Shown here piece by piece: positions 21,727-33,500 of a stretch of 64,000 nt of DNA; the first letter of the stretch is position 1; the number at the start of each line of letters is the position of its first letter. The translations under genes were made by a program, and so were the position numbers. This DNA comes from Coptis chinensis (Eukaryota > Streptophyta > Magnoliopsida > Ranunculales > Ranunculaceae). The stretch lies in contig CM027378.1 of the NCBI GenBank assembly GCA_015680905.1, forward strand, positions 87,201,501-87,265,500, read 5' to 3'. The notes under the pieces were generated by a model, which saw nothing but the letters and a program-made list of their open reading frames with translations, was not told the DNA's origin and made no database searches.

Positions 21727-23557
21727 TCATCTACTAGCATCTACAGCGATACTTTCACCAAGTACCACTGCAGCCCTACTTTTAACAGATCTCTTCAGGG
21801 CGTTGTACTTACGATCCAGCTCCATATAATCATATATTATAACATACTCAACCCCACTCTTTACCAAATCAACCAGGTTGTTATACTCAGCCTGAGCTTT
21901 TTCAGCAATGACCTGTGCCTTTTTGAACTCACCAGCCCAGTGCTGAGTCTCTAGCTTTGAAGCATCAAGAGCAGATCGCAACAACGCCACATTCCCAGCC
22001 AGATCGTGCACCTGAGCCCTCAGCCCTCTCCACCTGTTATACAGCCACCATTGTCATAGGCCTCTTTGGCGACATCCAGCTCCTTTTTGTATAGGTCGGA
22101 GATGGTTACCATATCCCTTAACTTCCTATACATGGCCAGAACTAAACAAATAACAAAATAAGTTAGATCAGCAATACTTACAAAGCATAAAGAAAACAAG
22201 CTCAGATCATCAGAGCACTCACAAAGCACATCGACCGATCCATCTCTTTCAGGTGCACATCCAAACCTTTCCCAGAATCCAACTTACGCCTATCTCCATC
22301 AAGAACAATGCTCTCTAGCAACCCTCCAGCCACTAATGAGGACTTAAAACTACAATCCCCATTCTTCACAAACTTCCTCAGCCCACTCGCAGAGTCCTCA
22401 TACATGACAAACCTACTCAGAACATCATCTCCACTCTTGTCACCTGGGGCTGCACTCCCTGACCCCTGATATTTTTGGGCAGCTGGCTCAGAATCCCCAA
22501 CTTTCTTCTTACCACGGGCCTCAGCCACCCCAGCATCAACAACCAAATCACTCAAGTTCATATTCTTCAAAGGTACCCGACCTGAAGAAGTACGACCTTC
22601 ACAAGCACCAGGTCGTTCTTCAGACTCAGTACGGGACCTCTTTGCCCCCTCCGTCTCAACCACTTCGGAGCGCCTCTTCAGATTAGGCCTCCAGAATGAA
22701 GTGGGAGCACCAACACTTCCACCAGTATTTCCACCAGCACTACCACCAACACTTCCATAACCCACCTCAGAGCATTTGGATGTAGGACGGCTTTCAGCAG
22801 CTCCTCCAGCCGTCTTCAGTGAAGCAGAATGGCTATCAGCAGCCTCTCCAGCCATTCTCCCTCCAAAAACAGGTGCCTTCCTTTGGCTCTCCCTCTCCAT
22901 TGTAGGATCCGAGCTAGAATCAGAGATATCAACACTAGCCTTGCGGGCCCTTTTTTTTTGCTCCAGGTTTTTACGGTTGATTTTCTCTCCTCCACGCCTC
23001 TTAAAATAATGTTCAACCTCCCCCAACAAAACTCGTTTTTCCTCCCAGCTCAAGCAAGCAAACCTTTCTATAGCACCGGTCTCAGTACGACCACCAATAT
23101 TAACCTCTGCACAAATAAAACAAATAAGTCAGAACATCCAAAATATAATATAATATACACACAGTACGACCTAGAACAAACGACCTACCATCCAACAGTA
23201 CAACACGAGTGTTCAACTCCTAACCAGAAGGACAATATCTACCCACAACCAACAACGGCCTACGCCCCCAATTCTCATTACTCACTCCCATAATAACAGG
23301 AGACTTCCCTTTCCCGACCTGAAAATCGAAGTTCAGAGCAACCGACCTCTTCACAGTGAAATGCTCTAACACATATGATAAGCAGATGTTATAGCCCCTC
23401 TCATTCAACAAATCCAACACATGAAAAATCCTCCAACTGTTCCCTACGAACTGACAAGGGGATTTTCCCAAAAAATTCAACTTCTTCAACACTTATTGTT
23501 CTCTCTCTCCACTCATCTATCTCAACTTCACCACTTAATCTATCACTACTCATAGAC
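21727..23557 (-). pseudogene. Element C antisense gene (aORF), three exons inferred
   Basis: It is read against the element. Exon 1 begins MSMSSDRLSGEVEIDEW near 23563-23557, then after a frameshift SPCQFVGNSWRIFHVLDLLN (23460-23400) and HFTVKRS, WGRRPLLVVGRYCPSG. A GT (23224) to AG (23107) segment follows. Exon 2 (23106-22223) has RFACLSWEEKRVLLGEVEHY, a basic stretch and the conserved block FVKNGDCSFKSSLVAGGLLE. A second GT (22222) to AG (22142) segment precedes exon 3, a coiled coil to 21727. The N-terminal section resembles the 'putative gypsy type transposon' domain (PF04195-like), though its GLRLP core is missing here. Tat elements are known to carry such antisense ORFs; their role is unknown. 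A stop near 22020 breaks exon 3. Confidence 0.8.
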
Positions 23558-23626
23558 ATTGCAAAACCAAAAGAAGAAGAAAATATCAAATTTGTTTTAA
23601 AGAAGAGTTCGAAAAAACGCACCTGA

Positions 23627-23958
23627 TAGCAAAGGAAGGGAAAGTTTTTTTTCTTTCTTTAGCTTTGATATTTTTTCTCTTTTGCGTGAAGAATGAACAG
23701 ACGAAACCTTTCACAAACCCTTACCTTCCCAAAACCTCGACAGAATACAAAACGTTTTGTGTTCCCACATAACACAATCATCACTCGCCCACAAATCGCT
23801 GTGATTACGGGCCCACGAATCCAGCCCAATAGTTCCCACACATTTTTCGAAAGCCAATAAAACCTACTAGCTGTCCGACACGTGTTTTGAGAAAACTTTA
23901 TTTTACCCTTCCTTTTTACATCACAGTTGTCCAAAAACGGATCAAATAAAAAGGGTTG
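23627..23958. other. Noncoding interval between antisense gene and 3' LTR of element C
   Basis: T-rich tract at 23646-23680, then mixed sequence ending AATAAAAAGGGTTG just before the LTR, a plausible weak polypurine tract for plus-strand priming. It would also be the upstream (promoter) side of the antisense gene. No clear TATA box is seen. Confidence 0.45.
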
Positions 23959-24393
23959 TGTAAATACCCTCCGTTCTACACTACAGTACACGTGTCCACA
24001 CACCAGGTCGTACTTCATCAGCTTGCACTAATCCATCAGAATGTACCAAATGTCCCAAACCCAGGTCTTCCCAGCATCAGTTATAGCTATATATGGAAGC
24101 AAATCATCTAGCGCAATTCTGGAGTCAATGCAACAATCAAGGAGTCATTTACTTTGTAACATTAGAATAGTGACGAATCATCAAGGTGGATCTACACTTC
24201 ATAACAGCCTGGAGCAAATAAGGAAAGTCAGCTCAAACAACTATAAGTAGAGAGAGATAAACTACGTAAGGATTGATTCAAGTTTACCCCAAGAAACTTA
24301 ATACGTAGGCAACTCTTATCCCAAGAAGAGTGTAGTCATTCCCTATCACACAAATCATCAGGTCGTTGTCCAGTAAACTAACAAACATCTACA
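23959..24393 (+). repeat. 3' LTR of element C
   Basis: 435 bp, TGTAAATACCC to ATCTACA, followed directly by the target duplication TGTCT (24394-24398). It aligns to 13362-13856 throughout, lacking the internal duplication of the 5' copy. Confidence 0.93.
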
Positions 24394-24398
24394 TGTCT

Positions 24399-24771
24399 TA
24401 ATACAATTCCCTGAAGGTGTTGAAGTTTGATAAATTGGAAGATATTTACAGTTTACACAAGGAAGACCAAAATCCCACCACATAAGCATAAGATAAGGAA
24501 AAGTGAATGTAATAGATATACTTTTTCATGCACATTTTAAGGAAGACCAAAATTCCACCACACAAGGAACATTTGGACTTATTCCTTGATCAGTTAAAAC
24601 AATAAAAGCTCATGATTACCGAAAATAAAAATCTTACTACATTCTAAAGTATTACCCCTCCGATTAGTGTAAAATAATTACGTAATTACAAATAACAATT
24701 GAGGTTCACTCTGGACTCATCACACGATCAAAATTATCTCGATAACATGTTGACTATCGATATTTTGGAAT
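24399..24771. other. Host-like spacer between elements C and A
   Basis: About 370 bp of AT-rich sequence. AAGGAAGACCAAAAT(C/T)CCACCACA occurs twice, near 24459 and 24540. No gene was recognised. Confidence 0.45.
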
Positions 24772-24776
24772 GAAGT

Positions 24777-25306
24777 TGTAAATGTTATATTTTGTCTAAC
24801 CTTACTGGATAAGGTAACTTGGGGGAGATGGATTAGTTGATTGGGTTTGATCGAGTTCGTATGGACGAACTGCCTACGTATCAAGTTCTCTCTCTGGAGG
24901 AGAACTTGAATTAGGTCAGACGTAGTTCCTCCTCTTCTTTATATAGGCAAAGATGCCTGCACTTCCTTCTCTCCCGCGTCAGGTCAAGTTCTAGACTTGA
25001 TGACATTTAATAAGCCATGAAGGTGTCCTGCGGTGGAGTAATGGTGTGTGTATCTGAAGCTCCGGTCTTTAAGGTGACAGCCAGGCCATACGTTACTAGC
25101 CGTTGTGGTGTTGGCTGATGTGAGCATTTTGGATGCCTATCGTTCTGGATATTATCATTTTGGGAGCAGAGAGTTATGGTGTTGATGAGGTCGCTTGACT
25201 TGTATGAGTTGATCATAAGCGAGTTGGACGTATGGATGAATGTGGTCATCTTGTTGTGTTGGACACATGCTTAATATACATTGGTTGTGTATATTACTCC
25301 CTCACA
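24777..25306 (-). repeat. 3' LTR of element A
   Basis: 530 bp. On the plus strand it runs from TGTAAATGTTATATTTTGTC to ATTACTCCCTCACA. It aligns across its length to 60079-60619, with about one difference every 10-15 bases in the parts I compared, so element A is fairly old. CTTTATATAGGC at 24937-24948 is the likely TATA region in reverse. Confidence 0.92.
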
Positions 25307-25323
25307 CAGCCCCCTTTCAAGAG
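25307..25323 (-). promoter_or_regulatory. Polypurine tract of element A
   Basis: On the minus strand the sequence just before the 3' LTR is CTCTTGAAAGGGGGCTG, the purine run that primes plus-strand DNA synthesis. Its position next to the LTR confirms the element's minus orientation. Confidence 0.85.
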
Positions 25324-25698
25324 TGGTAGGTTGTTTTTTTTTTGATTTTTTTGTAGTGATCTGGTGAGAGATTTAAGTTGGCACGTGGAAGACACGTGGG
25401 ATGGCTGATTTGAAAGGTTGCTACTAAACCGCCTCATTTTGTAGGGATACGTGGCACGCTAGGGCTAAATAAAATGATTACACTTCTTCGGGAAACGAAC
25501 CGGTGGCTTTCGATATATGCCTGGAGAACTGAGGGTTTCATCACTTTGCACCTTACTGAGAACGAGAGCGTAAAGTTAGTTTCTTTTCTGTCATCTTTGT
25601 TTTGCGATTGCTTTCTACCATTTTGCTTTTTCTATTGGGTTGTGAAGTCATTTGTAGTTGTTTGGTTGTTGTTGATAACTTGTTAAAGAAGAGGAAGT
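25324..25698. other. Upstream region of the element A antisense gene
   Basis: About 370 bp between the polypurine tract and the first plausible ATG of the antisense gene. It has GGCACGTGGAAGACACGTGG (two ACGTG cores near 25382-25398) and CACGTGG-like GATACGTGGCACGC at 25446. A promoter role is inferred only. The reading frame at 25474-25686 shows no family features. Confidence 0.35.
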
Positions 25699-26167
25699 AT
25701 GTTTGATTTAGATGATACTCGATCTGATGAGATTTGAGAGGTTTCACTGAGTGAGGAGATAGAGGAGGTTGGTTATGAATCTGTGGTCGTAGTGGTGAGC
25801 AGTTCTGGTGCATCATCCTCTAGTGGGTTGCCTCCTAGGATAGTAGATAAGCGAGCTCTGAAAAGCTTTGGTGAATTGAGGCGTGCTTATAATATTTGTG
25901 TAAGCGATCTGGAGATGCACGAACTGGGTGAGGACGCTGACGTTTTTAGTAATGCGTTCGTCCCCCGTGACTATGGTGTGGTTATCTGCGAAGGGCAACT
26001 GAGAGCAGGTTTGAGATTACCATTTTTTAGGTTGACATGTGAGTTTTTAATTTTTTATGAGAAAGTGCCTTGCCAGTTCGTTGGGACACACATTGCATTT
26101 GCTTAGGGTATTCAATCTTTTGAATGAGAGTAAAGAATATAACATTGGTGTTGTGGATATTGTTGAG
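25699..26167 (+). pseudogene. Element A antisense gene 1, exon 1 (5' part)
   Basis: The best start is MFDLDDTRSDE at 25699; an in-frame TGA lies near 25735 and the frame continues EEIEEVGYES. Family landmarks are KSFGELRRAYNICVSDLEM, GQLRAGLRLPFFRL (the GLRLP core of PF04195-like 'putative gypsy type transposon' domains) and EKVPCQFVG. After a frameshift near 26105 the exon gives FNLLNESKEYNIGVVDIVE, matching LDLLNERGYNI in element C. It is cut at 26167 by the Athila element and resumes at 44133. Its function is unknown. Confidence 0.8.
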
Positions 26168-26946
26168 TGATAAGCACCCAAAAGTGTATTATGAAACCCC
26201 ATTGAGACATATAAATTTGGTTAATTATGTGTTTAATAATCATGAAATAAATATGTTTTCATACTTTTGCAGGTATTTGCAGTAAACATGGAAATTTTGG
26301 TTAAACCTGAAATAAAGCACGAGGAACGGCGTATATACGAATTCTCCCAAATCCACACAGAAGCATCAAACTTCCAAAGCTCCTATCTCTTGAACCGGGA
26401 CTCGAATCGCACGAGATGCTCGGACAATCAATCGAGGCGATGACTCTAACGCGATAGGCGGAAAATTGTAACACTGCCCGAAATACCGGACCGCCACTGG
26501 ACTGCACATGGACCCACTATGCGGGGCCACAAGATTGGATGAGTCATCAATCATGGAGCATGTCAAGACAAAGATAACAAATTATTGGTGCAAAGTTGAC
26601 ACCTTGCATGTAATAAATTAGATTAGGTGTTAATAGTGAAAAAAAGGCAAGGTGTCACTTTGTTTTAATGTGGTGGATAAAAATTCATTAATGTGGTTTG
26701 ATAATTCACGTAGGAGGAAATGAGATTTCTCTCAAATGGAGAAGAAATTAGACAAGGGTGGGGGACACTCCATTTACTCCCTTGACTTATTTTCCTCACA
26801 TGGCATTATTTTAGTTCCTTAGTGAAAGAAATGTTAAGTTAGTTTTTAGTTTTTATTAGAAAACTTGTAATAGTTTTAATGGAGGAACACTTGTTTCTTC
26901 TAGAAAATTAAATAGAAGTGAGTTTGATTGTTTAGCTTCTTCTTCT

Positions 26947-26986
<40 letters not shown>

Positions 26987-27645
26987 TGTGTTTTTTTTAG
27001 TTTATAAATCCTTGTCCCAAGGATCTTGAGCTAACTTCCCTTTTGGGGAGTTAATCCAACTCATGTGAGGGTAAATCAATTTTTGTTGGTTTGGTAGGTT
27101 GTTAGGAAGAACAACTAGCTCTACACCCTATCCCAAAATGATAGTTGGTGTAGTGTCTAGTTAGGAATCAAAGCAATGAGCTTAGAGATAAGTCATTGTT
27201 TAGTTCCACTTGCTAGCATGTGTGAGCTCTTAAGTGAGCCATACATGCTAGGGATCAAATCTTTTCTTCCATTAGGGGCTTGTCTATGAGTCTAGGAAGG
27301 ATCAAATAACCTTTTTCAAATCAACATCTAATGATAGTTTCACATGAGGAGGATTAACTCTCCACATTTTCTTTCAAATCTCTATTTTGGTATTAAGTGC
27401 ATGTTTTCAAACTTTAATGTCTTTCTTAATGTTTGTGTAGGAAGGAAATCCTAGCTTTAATATTATAACCTTACTCCTTAGTTCCCTTAATTGTAACATC
27501 CAATTTGTAGTTGTTCTAAACTTTAGGTTAGTTCGAATCCTTATTCAAACTCTACGAAACGAAGATCGTGAGTAAGGAACCTTGAGTGCTTTTGCATCAA
27601 TTTAGAGAGTTCAAACCTCTAAGTAGTAGTAACAAGCATATATCA
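26168..27645 (+). repeat. 5' LTR of element B
   Basis: 1478 bp, closely matching 42651-44127. A (CT)n microsatellite lies at 26949-26980. The two LTRs are almost identical from 26560 to 27645, but differ by many single-base indels between about 26300 and 26520. Confidence 0.95.
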
Positions 27646-27647
27646 AA

Positions 27648-27664
27648 TGGCGCCGCTGCTGTTC
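27648..27664 (+). promoter_or_regulatory. Primer-binding site of element B
   Basis: TGGCGCCGCTGCTGTTC, two bases after the LTR end, resembles the Athila primer site opening TGGCGCCG. Confidence 0.8.
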
Positions 27665-29255
27665 TAAAGCCATAGAACTTGTGCTAAAGATCGGAAGTTG
27701 CATCAAGGGGGAACCCCTATTCTCTTCCTTCCTTTCCTTTTCGTTCGTTTACGTTTTTTTGTTGTTTTTTCTTATTTTTGCCTCGCGATAAACCTGTAAT
27801 CTAAAAAAAAATTCGTTCCACTTTCAGGTACCAAAAGTTAGGACTGGGAAAGATAAATATAGGCGATTATAAGACTTCTGAGAAAATTTGAAAGTATTCT
27901 GAATTCTTGGACAGCGTCTTGTGATTTGTGGAGTCGCGTGAGCGAGTGGGACCCGCGTCCGCTGGTGAATTTCTTCAGTTGTTGCTCCTGTTCAACCACC
28001 AGCATCTCCTGATCTACCTTGATCCATTTTCAGGCCTAAATATCTAGCCCTGTACCTGAAAAATTCGATAATCCTTTGGGATTAATCGCGTCGACGAATT
28101 GAAACGTTTGTTTCAGTTCAAGGGTGAAAACGCGGGAAGCTACAGGTTCCAATTTTCAGTATTATTGTAATTTTTTTTTTATTATGTTTTTCTGCATGTA
28201 TGCCATGTATATAGTATTAGGAAATATTTATGGATTATTATTTAAGTTTTAGCCTTGAATTATATATGAATCAAGTTCGTATACCAGTAAATATTTATAT
28301 ACGATTACTTGGACATGATCTGCATATTAATGTATATTTACATATTAATGGTACTTGTTTTGCATGGGTATATGTCTTTCTCACGTATAAATGTTTCTTG
28401 TTACATGTTTGATATTTTCTCACGATTATCATACCGGTATTGTCTAATAAGTCGATTTTGTCAAGAAAGAGGAGAACATTCCAACGAGGGTTAAAATCTG
28501 AGTTGGGTAAGTTGTTTTCTAAACCCTACGGGGTAAAGTCGCTCTCTATAGGATATTCGCAATCTCAATGAGTATTGTCGAAATCGATTTATTATGCAAT
28601 ACAAAAGTCGTATTTTAGTTTAGGTATAATACTTTGCATGTTTAGTTTTGTCGTCTATTCTGCATTATGTATATCGTATTAGGTATGATAATGTATTTAG
28701 ATCACGTATGAGTGATTCAAATTAAGCACATTCTTTGTTGATATACATTTACGTAATATCGATTTACAAATTAGCGTACATATCATTATTCCGATATATA
28801 TTTGCCCATGCGTGATGGAAATATTTATCGATGACACAAGCTTGCCTATTAGGTGATAGCTATACATATGAGTAGAGTATCTTCACATGCTACTGCACTT
28901 AGTATTGTATGAGTAGATCGTATTTGCATGCTTGTATTTTAACCCTTGCATAAATCTTAAAAAAAAAAAAAAATTAAATTAAAAAAATTAATACCACCTT
29001 TGCATAAATTTTAATTCCATAAATCTTAAATCATATTCCAATGGTGTCTAGGAAACTTGAAAGATTGAGGTTACTTAATTAAAACCGTGTTTTGCACGGA
29101 AAGCCTCCCTCATATCTCTCTTGTGACTGGTTGTTGGTTTATGCACCGCGTATTCTAGCTTCACTGCTTCGTTAGCGAAGAAATTTTAGGCATATGTTGT
29201 TAAACTATAATGCTTAAGATAATAATAAAATTCGAGTCCTACTAAATTCTTACGC
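27665..29255 (+). other. Untranslated leader of element B
   Basis: About 1.6 kb of AT-rich sequence with an A-run at 28960-28974 and no domain-bearing frame. Athila elements usually have a long leader before gag. The short frames at 28230-28494 are unsupported. Confidence 0.55.
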
Positions 29256-30960
29256 TTGCATGAGATTAAGGTCCTGGTTCCACTAAAGAAATTGAACATA
29301 CCTATCGTCGAAAAAATCGATAAGCAATTGCGTAAGTTCTCACCTAAAAATTATTCTTCTTACGCTAATTACCTTCATCACAATCCTTCTTCGCCATCAA
29401 CTTACGTCATTATGGCCGGCGATCCTCCTTCAGCCAGAGAGCCCCTCTCGGACTTCTATACTACATTACAAGAAGGACCTTCTTCCCCGCATCAAACTTG
29501 AGGACATTGTCGGTGATTTTCAGTATCCCACCAAGCGTTTTCAGTTTGTTACCAATATATCATGGTTTGGAGCACGAAAAACCGTACAATCATCTTCGTG
29601 AAGCTTCAACAAGTAGCAACAACATTTTCATCATCCAAACAGAGTCTAAGGAACAACTCTCTTTGCCCATTTGTTTCCATTCACTTTAGCGGAAAAGCGT
29701 CAATCGGCTAGCGGGACAACAATCACAATCCATAGACACATGGAATAAACTAGTTCGGGCTTTCATAGCCGGTTTTACTTTCGAGAAAAAACAAATGAAA
29801 TGCTTGAGAAAATTCAATTCTTTCGTCAAAATCCTCATGAATCCTTTCTGAAGCATGAAGTCGTTTTTGATCTTACGTTAGAATGTCCTCATCACCAACT
29901 GGAAAAATTTGTCCCTTGTTCGTTCATTCTTTAATGGTCTTTCGATCATCAAAAGAAACTCTTGATATAATGAGCGGTGGTTGCTTCATGGACAAAGGAG
30001 CTACTTGAAGCTTATACTTTTCTTGAAAAACAAGCGAAAAAAGGGTACATTTGGGGTAACACGAAGTCGTCTCGGTCATCAAAGGACAATGTTACAAAGG
30101 CCACATCTATTTTTGAGGTAAAACCCGATCCGAAATAAAAATTTGATAGAATCCATAACTAAAAAGTAGATGCCCTTGCGGTTCAAGTAAGCGATCAACT
30201 ACCAAAACCGGTCATGAGCGTTGACACCGCCCCCTTGTGTCCTTTGTCTTAGTCCTGACCATCCTGATGCATATTGTCCCTTGTTATATGCTTCCCCTAC
30301 TCAACAATCGGAGGAGGCATGTGCATTCAACAACCCTAATGCACCGTGGAGACAACATCCGAATTCTCGGCTTGCCAAAATAACCAACAAATGGGGCTCC
30401 TCCGGGTTTCGCTAATCCACTGTTAAGCCCTACCAACAATTTTATTCCATACCGCCAAGGAAATAATCAACAATACCAACAAGGTCAATTTCCAAATAAT
30501 TCCAATGCTAATTATCAAACCAACCGCAGCCTTGTTCCAAATTTAATCCAAATCCCAACTATAATCAACAACTTCTAAGCAATAATCGAGAACTACTACA
30601 TTTGCACAACTGCGCCAACCATTACGGATAGGACAAATGAGACTTTCTTGGCTTACATGAACCAAGCAAATCTCAAATTTTAACGTCTATCCAACAATCA
30701 CTTCAAACAATTGGCAAGAAAAAAGTCGAAGGCGTGTTTCCTGCCTGGCAGTTCAAACCCTAAACCAGCAAAACCTGCCTTTGAACTCACCAATGCCCTC
30801 GGTACAAGCACCCCCAACCAAGGTGAGGTGCATGCAATCACTACTCTACGATCTGGAAAAGCGTAGACAACCGGATCATTATGCGGATGATCAACCAAAG
30901 AAAAAGAGGGTTCAAGGAATCTATTTCTAATAATGAACCTACGGAAGATTCCCCGATTCA
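29256..30960 (+). pseudogene. Element B gag (heavily frameshifted)
   Basis: Fragments in changing frames keep Athila gag order: MAGDPPSAREPLSDFYT (29411), KLEDIVGDFQYPTKRFQ, a central part with FFRQNPHESFLKHEV (29819-29862) and LECPHHQLEKFV, LEAYTFLEKQAKKGYIWG, then a CX2CX4HX4C knuckle CVLCLSPDHPDAYC at 30227-30268. The segment to about 30960 is a Pro/Asn-rich linker with ALTTLRSG-like sequence near 30840. At least six frameshifts or stops prevent translation. Confidence 0.75.
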
Positions 30961-31199
30961 ACAGAGTCAACACCTCCGAATGTAGGAAACAAGCAAGTAG
31001 ACCTTTTTGCCAAATTCGCCCTAAGGCACCATTTCTGCGACGCTTGTCAAAGAATAAACCTGATGAGAATTTTCTTGAAAATTGAGAGACTTTTCAAAAT
31101 TTAACAATCAACTTACCTTTTTCGATGCCTTAAAATTATTACCAAAACATGCAAAATTTTCGAAAGATATGTGCACCACAAAAGGAGAACTAATGTTCC

Positions 31200-31810
31200 T
31201 CAACAAGCGTTCCTCATTTGAATAGTTTCCCTTCATCACCAAACACAATGGTATAGTAAAATACAAGGACCACGGTAGACCAACGGTTCCATGCACCTTA
31301 GGTGACAAATACCGCGACTCTTTGCACTACTAGACCTAGGAGCTAGTGTGAACTTACTTCCATATTATTTATTTAAACAACTAGGTCTTCATGAGCTCAA
31401 ACCTACCACCATGACTCTCTACGGTTAGCCCGATCGTTCCATAAAGTATCCAAAAGGAATTGTGGAAAAGCGTCCTTGTAAAAGTTCAAGATTTCTTCTA
31501 TCCTGTAGACTTTGTTATTTTGGATCTGAAGTTGCATGTGATTCCATTCCGATCATCTTAGGACGTCCGTTCCTGCGCCTTTGCTAATGCTCTTATTAAG
31601 CTGTCGAGATGGTTCCATGACCATGTGTCCTTCGGAAATCTTTCGGTCGAGGTGAATGTGTTCAAGTTGATGAAACAACTTCGAGAGCGACATTGATGGT
31701 GAGGTCAGCGGGATTGATGACATTCGCAAGAGTATTTCACAAACTCTTTTTCCGAAGATGAAGTGTACCAATTTCTTTCCTTTAGCGAATCTGAATTTGA
31801 GGGCGATGAT
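31200..31810 (+). pseudogene. Element B aspartic protease region
   Basis: LLDLGASVNLLPYYLFKQLG at 31328-31387 is the Athila protease active-site region, with Asp-Leu-Gly-Ala-Ser. KVQDFFYPVDFVILD-like sequence (31480-31530) and LGRPFL (31559-31576) form the second half. The frame is broken after 31430. The acidic stretch downstream is the usual linker to RT. Confidence 0.75.
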
Positions 31811-32039
31811 TACACATAAGAAGTAAATGAGTTATTAGAGTCGATACCATTATTTGACCTTACAAATGGTGATGTCAAGTAACTTGGATGATCATCAATC
31901 TGTTTACTACATGGATGATGACCTTCCTCAAGAATCTTTAATACCCTCCGCCCCCCCGAATTAAAACCACTTCCTTCGAATTAAAATAACGTCTGACTTG
32001 ATCTTTGATGGTCGTCACCCGGTTATTATTTCTTCACAA

Positions 32040-32800
32040 TTAAGCGGCGATCGGGGAAGCTCGTTTAATTAATGTCATTCAACAACATCGTTATGCTATT
32101 GGATGGTCCCTCGATGACATTAAAGGCATTGAACCTAATGTGTGCACCCATCACATACACGGAAGAAAATGCTAAGGCGTCGCGTGAACCCGGTACGCCT
32201 AAAACCTACCATGAAAGATGTGGTGGGGAGGAAGTGTTAAAATTACTAGATGCGGGTATTATTTACCCTATCTCGATAGTGTTTGGGTGAGTCCTGTACA
32301 CATGGTTCCAAAGAAATCTGGCATTACGGTTATGCGAAATGATAAAGATGAATGCATTTCGCTTTCGTATCAATAAAATGGCGAATATGCATTGACTATC
32401 ATAAACTTAATGCCGTCACTTTCGTAAGGATCACTTTCCACTTCCCTTCATCGATCGGATGCTTTCGAGCGTTTAGCGGTCATGCATATTATTGCTTTCT
32501 TGATGGTTATTCAGGTTATTTTCGGATAGTCATCGACCTGGCGATTAAGAAAAGACAACGCGTTCACTGTCCATTTGGTACATTTGCATATAGGCGAATG
32601 CCTTTTGGCCTTTGCAATGCACGATACTTTTCAACGCTGCATGCTTCATATTTTCAGTGATGATATGGTTAAGCGGTTTATGGAAGTATTCATGGGCGAC
32701 TTCTCAATTTATGGAGATTCTTTCGATAGTTGTCTATCAAATCTTGAAAAGGTCTTTTATCGTTGTGAAGAAAAACCTTGTTCTTAATTGGGAAAAATGC
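32040..32800 (+). pseudogene. Element B reverse transcriptase
   Basis: RHRYAIGWSLDDIKGI-like sequence near 32080-32130 and KLLDAGIIYPIS (32240-32275) precede VPKKSG. Then come WRICIDYHKLNAVT (32371-32412), YYCFLDGYSGYFRI (32488-32529), GTFAYRRMPFGLCNA (32578-32622) and FMEVFMGDFSIYGDSF (32680-32725). The catalytic stretch reads VFMGDFSIYG where family members have an Asp pair (FVDDFSV-like), so one catalytic Asp appears changed to Gly. Several frameshifts occur. Confidence 0.85.
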
Positions 32801-33500
32801 CATTTCATGGTTACTAAAGGAATAGTTTTAGGACATATCGTTTCAAAGGACGGAATCGAAGTCGATAAAGCTAAGATAGAAAAAATTGCTTCACTTCCTA
32901 TACCAAAAACAGTTCGAGACATTCGCGCATTCTTAGGACAAGCAGGTTTCTATAGGAGATTTATTCAAGATTTCTCAAAGGTTGCTAGACCTTTAACCAA
33001 TCTCCTGCTTAAAGATGCCGCTTTTGATTTCAGTTTCAGTTGCAAACAAGCCTTTGAGGTATTAAAAACCGCATTAACTACCACTCCCATAATTCAACCA
33101 CCTGATTGGTCTAAACCTTTTGAATTAATGTGTGACGCGAGCGACTATGCTATTGGAGCTGTACTAGGGCAACGCCGAGAAGATAAGCCGGTTGTCATTT
33201 ACTATGCGAGTAAAACCCTTAATGAAGCTCAACGTAACTATACCACCAGCGAGAAAGAGTTTCTCGCCGTTGTATATACGTTAGATAAGTTTCGATCCTT
33301 ACCTAGTGGGTTCTCCAACTATTGTCTCTACCGATCATCGCGGCACTTCATTATCTATTAGCGAAAAAAGATGCAAAACAAAGGTTGATCCGATGGATTC
33401 TCCTTTTGCAAGAGTTTACTCTCGAAATTAGAGATAAAAAGGTAGCGAAAATGTGGTTTGCGGACCATTTGTCAAGAATTGTCGATGATGTTGATCGATC
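32801..33500 (+). pseudogene. Element B RT thumb and RNase H
   Basis: The frame 32775-33361 is open: KCHFMVTKGIVLGHIVSKDG, FLGQAGFYRRFIQDFSKVAR, FELMCDASDYAIGAVLGQR (first RNase H Asp), YASKTLNEAQRNYTTSEKEF and VVYTLDKFR. The end ([20 protein letters not shown], [16 protein letters not shown], NxVADHLSRI) follows after a frameshift near 33290. This is the best preserved part of element B. Confidence 0.9.

Larger units (their letters stand above)
13362..24393 (+). mobile_element. Element C: complete Tat-type Ty3/Gypsy retrotransposon
   Basis: Two LTRs (13362-13856 and 23959-24393) begin TGTAA and end ATCTACA. The direct repeat TGTCT at 13357-13361 and 24394-24398 is an exact 5-bp target duplication. 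Internal order is primer-binding site, gag, protease, RT, RNase H, integrase, then a spliced-looking antisense gene before the 3' LTR. Integrase before the antisense ORF and a TGGCGCC primer site are the layout of the Tat lineage. Net of a nested solo LTR it is about 9.5 kb. The LTRs differ by scattered substitutions and an internal duplication, so the insertion is not recent. All genes have stops. Confidence 0.93.

Noticed and set aside
22776-23293. Plus-strand frames over the element C antisense gene
   Set aside because: Shadow of the minus-strand exon 2 and first intron; no family features.
25474-25686. 70-codon frame before the antisense gene
   Set aside because: Its hydrophobic end has no counterpart in element C, and it precedes the recognisable exon in another frame.
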